A stretch of 24,024 bases of DNA from Chlorokybus atmophyticus (Eukaryota > Streptophyta > Chlorokybophyceae > Chlorokybales > Chlorokybaceae). Each line of letters starts with the position of its first letter. Positions within the stretch are counted from its first letter, which is position 1. The DNA is taken from NCBI GenBank assembly GCA_009103225.1, contig RHPI01003728.1, positions 248,602 through 272,625 of the forward strand, written 5' to 3'. A program made the translations under genes and the position numbers. The notes beneath the pieces were generated by a model, which was not told the DNA's origin, did not search any database, and saw only the letters and a program-made list of their open reading frames with translations. Of the stretch, positions 20,232-24,024 are shown piece by piece.

Positions 20232-22811
20232 TTACCGAGCGTCAGTGAACATTGCACGAGTCCAGTGATCGACATCTTCCAGTTGTGACGGCGGGGGAGG
20301 CAGTGTTGGCCTTTCAACCAGATCCCAGCCTTCAATATCGGTGCTATCCGGGTCATCCTCATCCCTGCTCAGACACAACATTCGCATCAGACACTTACCT
20401 ACATAAGGGACGGGTTGCTCCTAGATCATGCCCCTCTCACCTTGCAAATCCATCGACGCAGCTGAAGCCCATTGCAGACGCGGACGCCACCGATCCATTT
20501 GAGGGTCCAAACATGGTCGCTTGCCTGCATGCACAAAGTTGTTGATACCCCTAATCACGTACGTGTAACGAACACATGCGGCAAGCCAGTATGGTCATAC
20601 CGTCGGGTGAAATGGGGTATGTGATGGCAATGCAATGCACACCTGATGATGCCTGCAGTGGATGCGCCAAGCTGGCTGTGGGGATCCCTGGTGAGAAAGT
20701 GCAGCAGCTGCGCCAGCGATACGCATGGAGACCACTGCACAAAGCAAACTGTCTGTGTGTGCATATCAGCAACACGTGCATATCAGTAACACCTGCACAT
20801 GCATACACACATGTATGCGTATGTGTACGCGTGAGCACACGCACCTACAAATGCATGTGCATGTGCTTACACATTCACACGCACGTGCACACAAGCGCTT
20901 AATCAGCATTACAAGAAGCCACCTGTGGTGGTGCAACCATTCCAAGTGCGCTCCACTCCGCAGCACAGACATTTGCCACCGAGCGAAGCAGCAGTCGCAC
21001 GCCCTGGCGCACACCCTCCCACGCCGGGTCCCGCCCACTCGCGCTCATCACGGGCTGCACCACTGGAGTTGATATACTCACCGGCGCAGACTCAACCCGA
21101 TAGAGGGGAAACTCCACGCTGTGATTGCGTCATAATCTCATCTCAGCAACAAACCACACAACCAACACCATTTCAGCTTGTTTCTTCTTGTCCTCACCCT
21201 CTAGCAGCAGGCCTCTGGTCCCAGAAGGCTGCGGGCATCCAAATGGTGCATGCGGACGAGGCGGGCCCTCGCGCGCGGTGCAGCAGAGGCAGCCCGAGGT
21301 AGCGCGCGGCCATGTCGAGGAAGTGCACGAGGTTGCCCAGTCCCGCCGACAGCTCCTCCGCGTGAAGAGACGCCAGCTGGCCGTCGCTCTCGGCCACAAG
21401 CGCGCCGCATATCCTCACGAATTGCTGGCCCGCACCGCCCTAGCAAACAACAACAAGATGTCAGTTGAAGTCTTTCCCTCACAAGCAGATGCTTGTAATA
21501 ACACTGACAACAATATGCTGCTTACCACTCGCAAAGGCATGATTGACCTCAGTTGCTGCAAGGCCGACCTGCGCTTCGCGCTGAGGGACTGAAGCAACTG
21601 CGCCTGGATGCATGCACAGTTCAGAACAAGTGCACATTAGCGAAGTGTTTGCAGACAGCTAAGCATGCAAGGCTATCAACAAGGCGCTGCTGCACTCACT
21701 TCTTGAGCACGATTTTGGTTCAACTGCCTGGGAAGGGTTTGCACCAGCCATCTGTCGCGCTGAATGCGCAACTGCGCAGCACGTACACCTTGCATTAATA
21801 ACAAGTTATGGCTTTGCACAACCACAAATGACAATGCACATGCTATTTGTAACCTGACGTAAGTTATGTTTATCTACCTGATCAGCAGCGCGCCTCAGTT
21901 CCTGTGACCTTGCCTCAAGTATGCAGCGTTGAGTGCCGAGCTGCTGCCTTGCTGCCGAAGAACACAGTGAAAGGCAAGGGTTGCATTGCACAGTGCGAGT
22001 GAGAGTCAGCAACCCTGAACAAGCTCAGGCGAGCAATGGTGAGACTGTCCGTGCTTACATTTGTGTATGCTGCTGATAGTTGCCGTCAGCTGGCTCTGGA
22101 CGCGGCGCATGCGCTCATCATGTTCCGCACGAAGCCTTTGCCTCTCATCAGCCCTTCTCTGTTGCCAACCCAATGTGACCTCAGTGAGTTCGCATGCAAA
22201 GTCAATGCAGAGCGCTTGCCGCTCATTTGCATGCCAAGCACAGCCGACGGAGCTTTGCGGACATGCGACCACAGTATAGATACGCTTGTAGGCTCACCTT
22301 GAGCTCTAATTTTTCCTCAAGGGCAGCGCGAAGCACACTGCAGCGCTTGACTAGCTTTTTCAACGGCGCCTTACGCTCTGCCAAGCTGCCGCGCACACAC
22401 GTGTGAGAGAAAGTAAGTTGCTGTCCTTACAGAAGCAAGCGTTCCCCAACACACGGCTGCTGCCTGCTGTAACTCAGTTTACACCTGCGCAATTGCGGCT
22501 AAGCACAGACCTGCGCAGCGCTATGCCACGGCTTGCAAAGCAACAACACACTCACTCTACCTACGCAATGCAAGACTCCATCGGGTCGAACACTGGTTCG
22601 GTACATGCGCGTCCCCCCGAACCCTTCAACAACTCAAAACTTGCGGCAGGCAGTGCAAGCAGCAGAGACAACGACGGAGAGATGGCAGCCCGGACCTGTT
22701 GTTGACGCAAACGGTGCAAGCGGACGGCACGCACGCTGCGTCGCAGGCGCCGCAGCAGCCCGCCCCCACCCTGGCCCCTGCCCCCACGGCTGCCGCCGCC
22801 GCGGCCGCCAT
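20232..22811 (-). CDS. ATG14: Gene F: ATG14/UVRAG/VPS38-family PI3-kinase complex subunit, about 424 aa
   Basis: Exons in gene order: 22811-22696, 22385-22298, 22158-22059, 21951-21878, 21771-21700, 21603-21526, 21439-21198, 21118-20923, 20734-20643, 20524-20441, 20364-20232; coding sum 1275 bases. The start of exon 3 is the least certain: acceptors farther upstream also keep frame. The N-terminus has paired cysteines C20-x2-C23 and C32-x2-C35, as in ATG14. Next comes a long charged coiled coil (about 40-175), then the family core LGNLVHFLDMAARYLGLPL (210-228), FPLYRVE, and the C-terminal WDLVERPTLPPPPSQ and DVDHWTRAMF. Such subunits bind Beclin/ATG6 and VPS34 through the coiled coil and direct PI3P synthesis: ATG14 for autophagosome formation, UVRAG/VPS38 for endosomes. 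The cysteines favour ATG14; the family is firmer than the subtype. The start ATG at 22811 is the first in frame, but an earlier exon cannot be excluded. Confidence 0.78.
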
Positions 22812-24024
22812 TCGCGGCTTGAGGCTTGGCTTGGCCGTCGCTTTCCACTTCAAGCTGGTGCTGTACCCTAAGCCAATCACCGCCTAGACTACCACGTGGC
22901 GTTGGTTCATGAGTCATGCAGCACGAGGCCGACGTCAGCCTCCCGCTGAAGTGACTCACCTTTCATCGACCCTCAGCCTCAGGGCCTCATGTGACCTGAG
23001 TCAGGCACAGTGAAGCAGCTCTGCATACTTGAGGCTTAACTGAACATGTTTAACATATGTCAATGTCCAGCAATTGGCATATGACTCAGATCAAGGTTCT
23101 TGTGTGGTGTTGGTGGGTATGCTTGCTGTGTTATCAATTTGAATTATGGTATACTAATATCAATCTTGTGTCACATCATCATCATCTAACAATGTACTCG
23201 CAACCTTATTCATTATACTACGTTACGCAGTTGTGATTCACATGTACCATACAATATTTCATGCCACAAACTAAACCCGGGTGTTTTTGTTATTCAAATC
23301 ATATCCTCAAATATGGCATCATTGTTTGGTAGCTAAGTGGATACTTGTAAACGATTAATATCAGCATCCCGTATTTGTTTACTCGTTAAACTTAATAACT
23401 TCATGCACACGAACACGACCTACCATGGTATGTTAAGCACTTAGATGAGTCAATAAAAGTCCGAGCAACATCTTGCAAAGAAAGCGGAAAAAAACATTTC
23501 ACCCTTCAGCCAAAGGCACACTGTAATCCAGCGGGCGCACACATACATAATATCGTACACATGCAAGAATTGTTTACCACACGGGATGGTATTGGGAGCC
23601 TTTCAACACTTGTACCACATGCGACTTCCAGCTAGGCACATATTATGTGCAAAGCTAACTGACCTTATCTGCGCGATGTATTTGTCAAGTGGGGAGAAAT
23701 GTCACACCAATGCAGTCAGCAAGAGTCACTTCTTATTATAAAAAGGCGGCAATTCTTGCAATGAGGACTTACTAAGGATCTCGGTTGTTAACACCTCAAG
23801 TGCTTGGTTGATGCGCTCATGTGGTTTGGTTCATGTCTCGTGAAGCCATTGGCATATAACCTCGCAAAGCATGCATGTGGGCTAGCACGTAACCGGTCCA
23901 TGCCTATAATCCTTAAGTAAGAAAATGAAGTTCAATTGCTAGTTGTCTTTGCCATGAATTGGTTTTTTCTCCACCCCAGCAAAAGGGGGGAGAATGTGTG
24001 TGTGTGGGGGGGGGGGGGGGGGGG
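22812..24024. other. Gene-free AT-richer region upstream of gene F
   Basis: Proximal bases should hold the promoter and leader of gene F, but no TATA or other element stands out. I find no exon on either strand. A near-palindromic pair of CATATG sites brackets 23055-23086. The distal part is AT-rich and breaks down into TG and poly-G at the window end. Confidence 0.5.
24006..24024. repeat. Terminal poly-G run
   Basis: Nineteen G at the end of the window, preceded by TG repeats. The same kind of G run borders the internal gap, which suggests that the window ends at a contig edge. Confidence 0.9.

Noticed and set aside
21069-21095. Apparent GTGAGT...CAG intron inside gene F exon 8
   Set aside because: It would be only 27 bases long, and reading through keeps the frame, so it is treated as coding.

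Overview
The window is nuclear DNA from an intron-rich eukaryote, most likely a chlorophyte green alga. Three things point there: a SYP7-class Qc-SNARE (a family best known from green plants and some protists), a TGTAA pentamer 70-330 bases downstream of most stop codons (the polyadenylation signal typical of chlorophycean algae), and many short GT-AG introns full of CA/CG dinucleotide runs. The taxon is an inference and the species is not identified. Four genes could be followed exon by exon from start to stop with every splice phase agreeing, and a fifth could be followed in part.

Layout from left to right. 1-1211 is gene-free flank with a CA microsatellite. Gene A (minus, 1212-5382) has 15 exons and encodes an unrecognised protein of about 712 residues. 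It is divergent from gene B (plus, 6307-8668), a five-exon TMEM53/DUF829 alpha/beta-hydrolase-like gene; the 0.9 kb between their start codons is dominated by a 594-base uninterrupted TC tract. Gene B converges on gene C (minus, 9416 to about 11087), a partly resolved gene of unknown function ending in a polyglutamine tail. From 11.1 to 13.7 kb there is no clear gene; this stretch holds a 205-base assembly gap, nested inverted repeats and a 70-base element present twice. Gene D (minus, 13692-17289, ten exons, about 728 residues) is a YLPM1/ZAP3-type P-loop nuclear protein. It is divergent from gene E (plus, 17948-19770, seven exons, 274 residues), a SYP71-like Qc-SNARE. Gene E converges on gene F (minus, 20232-22811, eleven exons, about 424 residues), an ATG14/UVRAG/VPS38-family subunit of the class III PI3-kinase complex. 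The last 1.2 kb is AT-richer, gene-free, and ends in poly-G.

The genes alternate strands (A<- ->B <-C ... <-D ->E <-F) and do not form an operon. E and F both act in endomembrane traffic (SNARE fusion; PI3P production and autophagy), but their adjacency is probably coincidental. The most interesting material is structural: GT-rich 5' and CA-rich 3' halves of introns, two GC-AG introns, a G-quadruplex-like first intron, the pyrimidine tract in a bidirectional promoter, a telo-box in the D/E promoter, and the hairpin-rich island at 12.08-12.6 kb. I found no CRISPR array, tRNA, rRNA or intact transposon.
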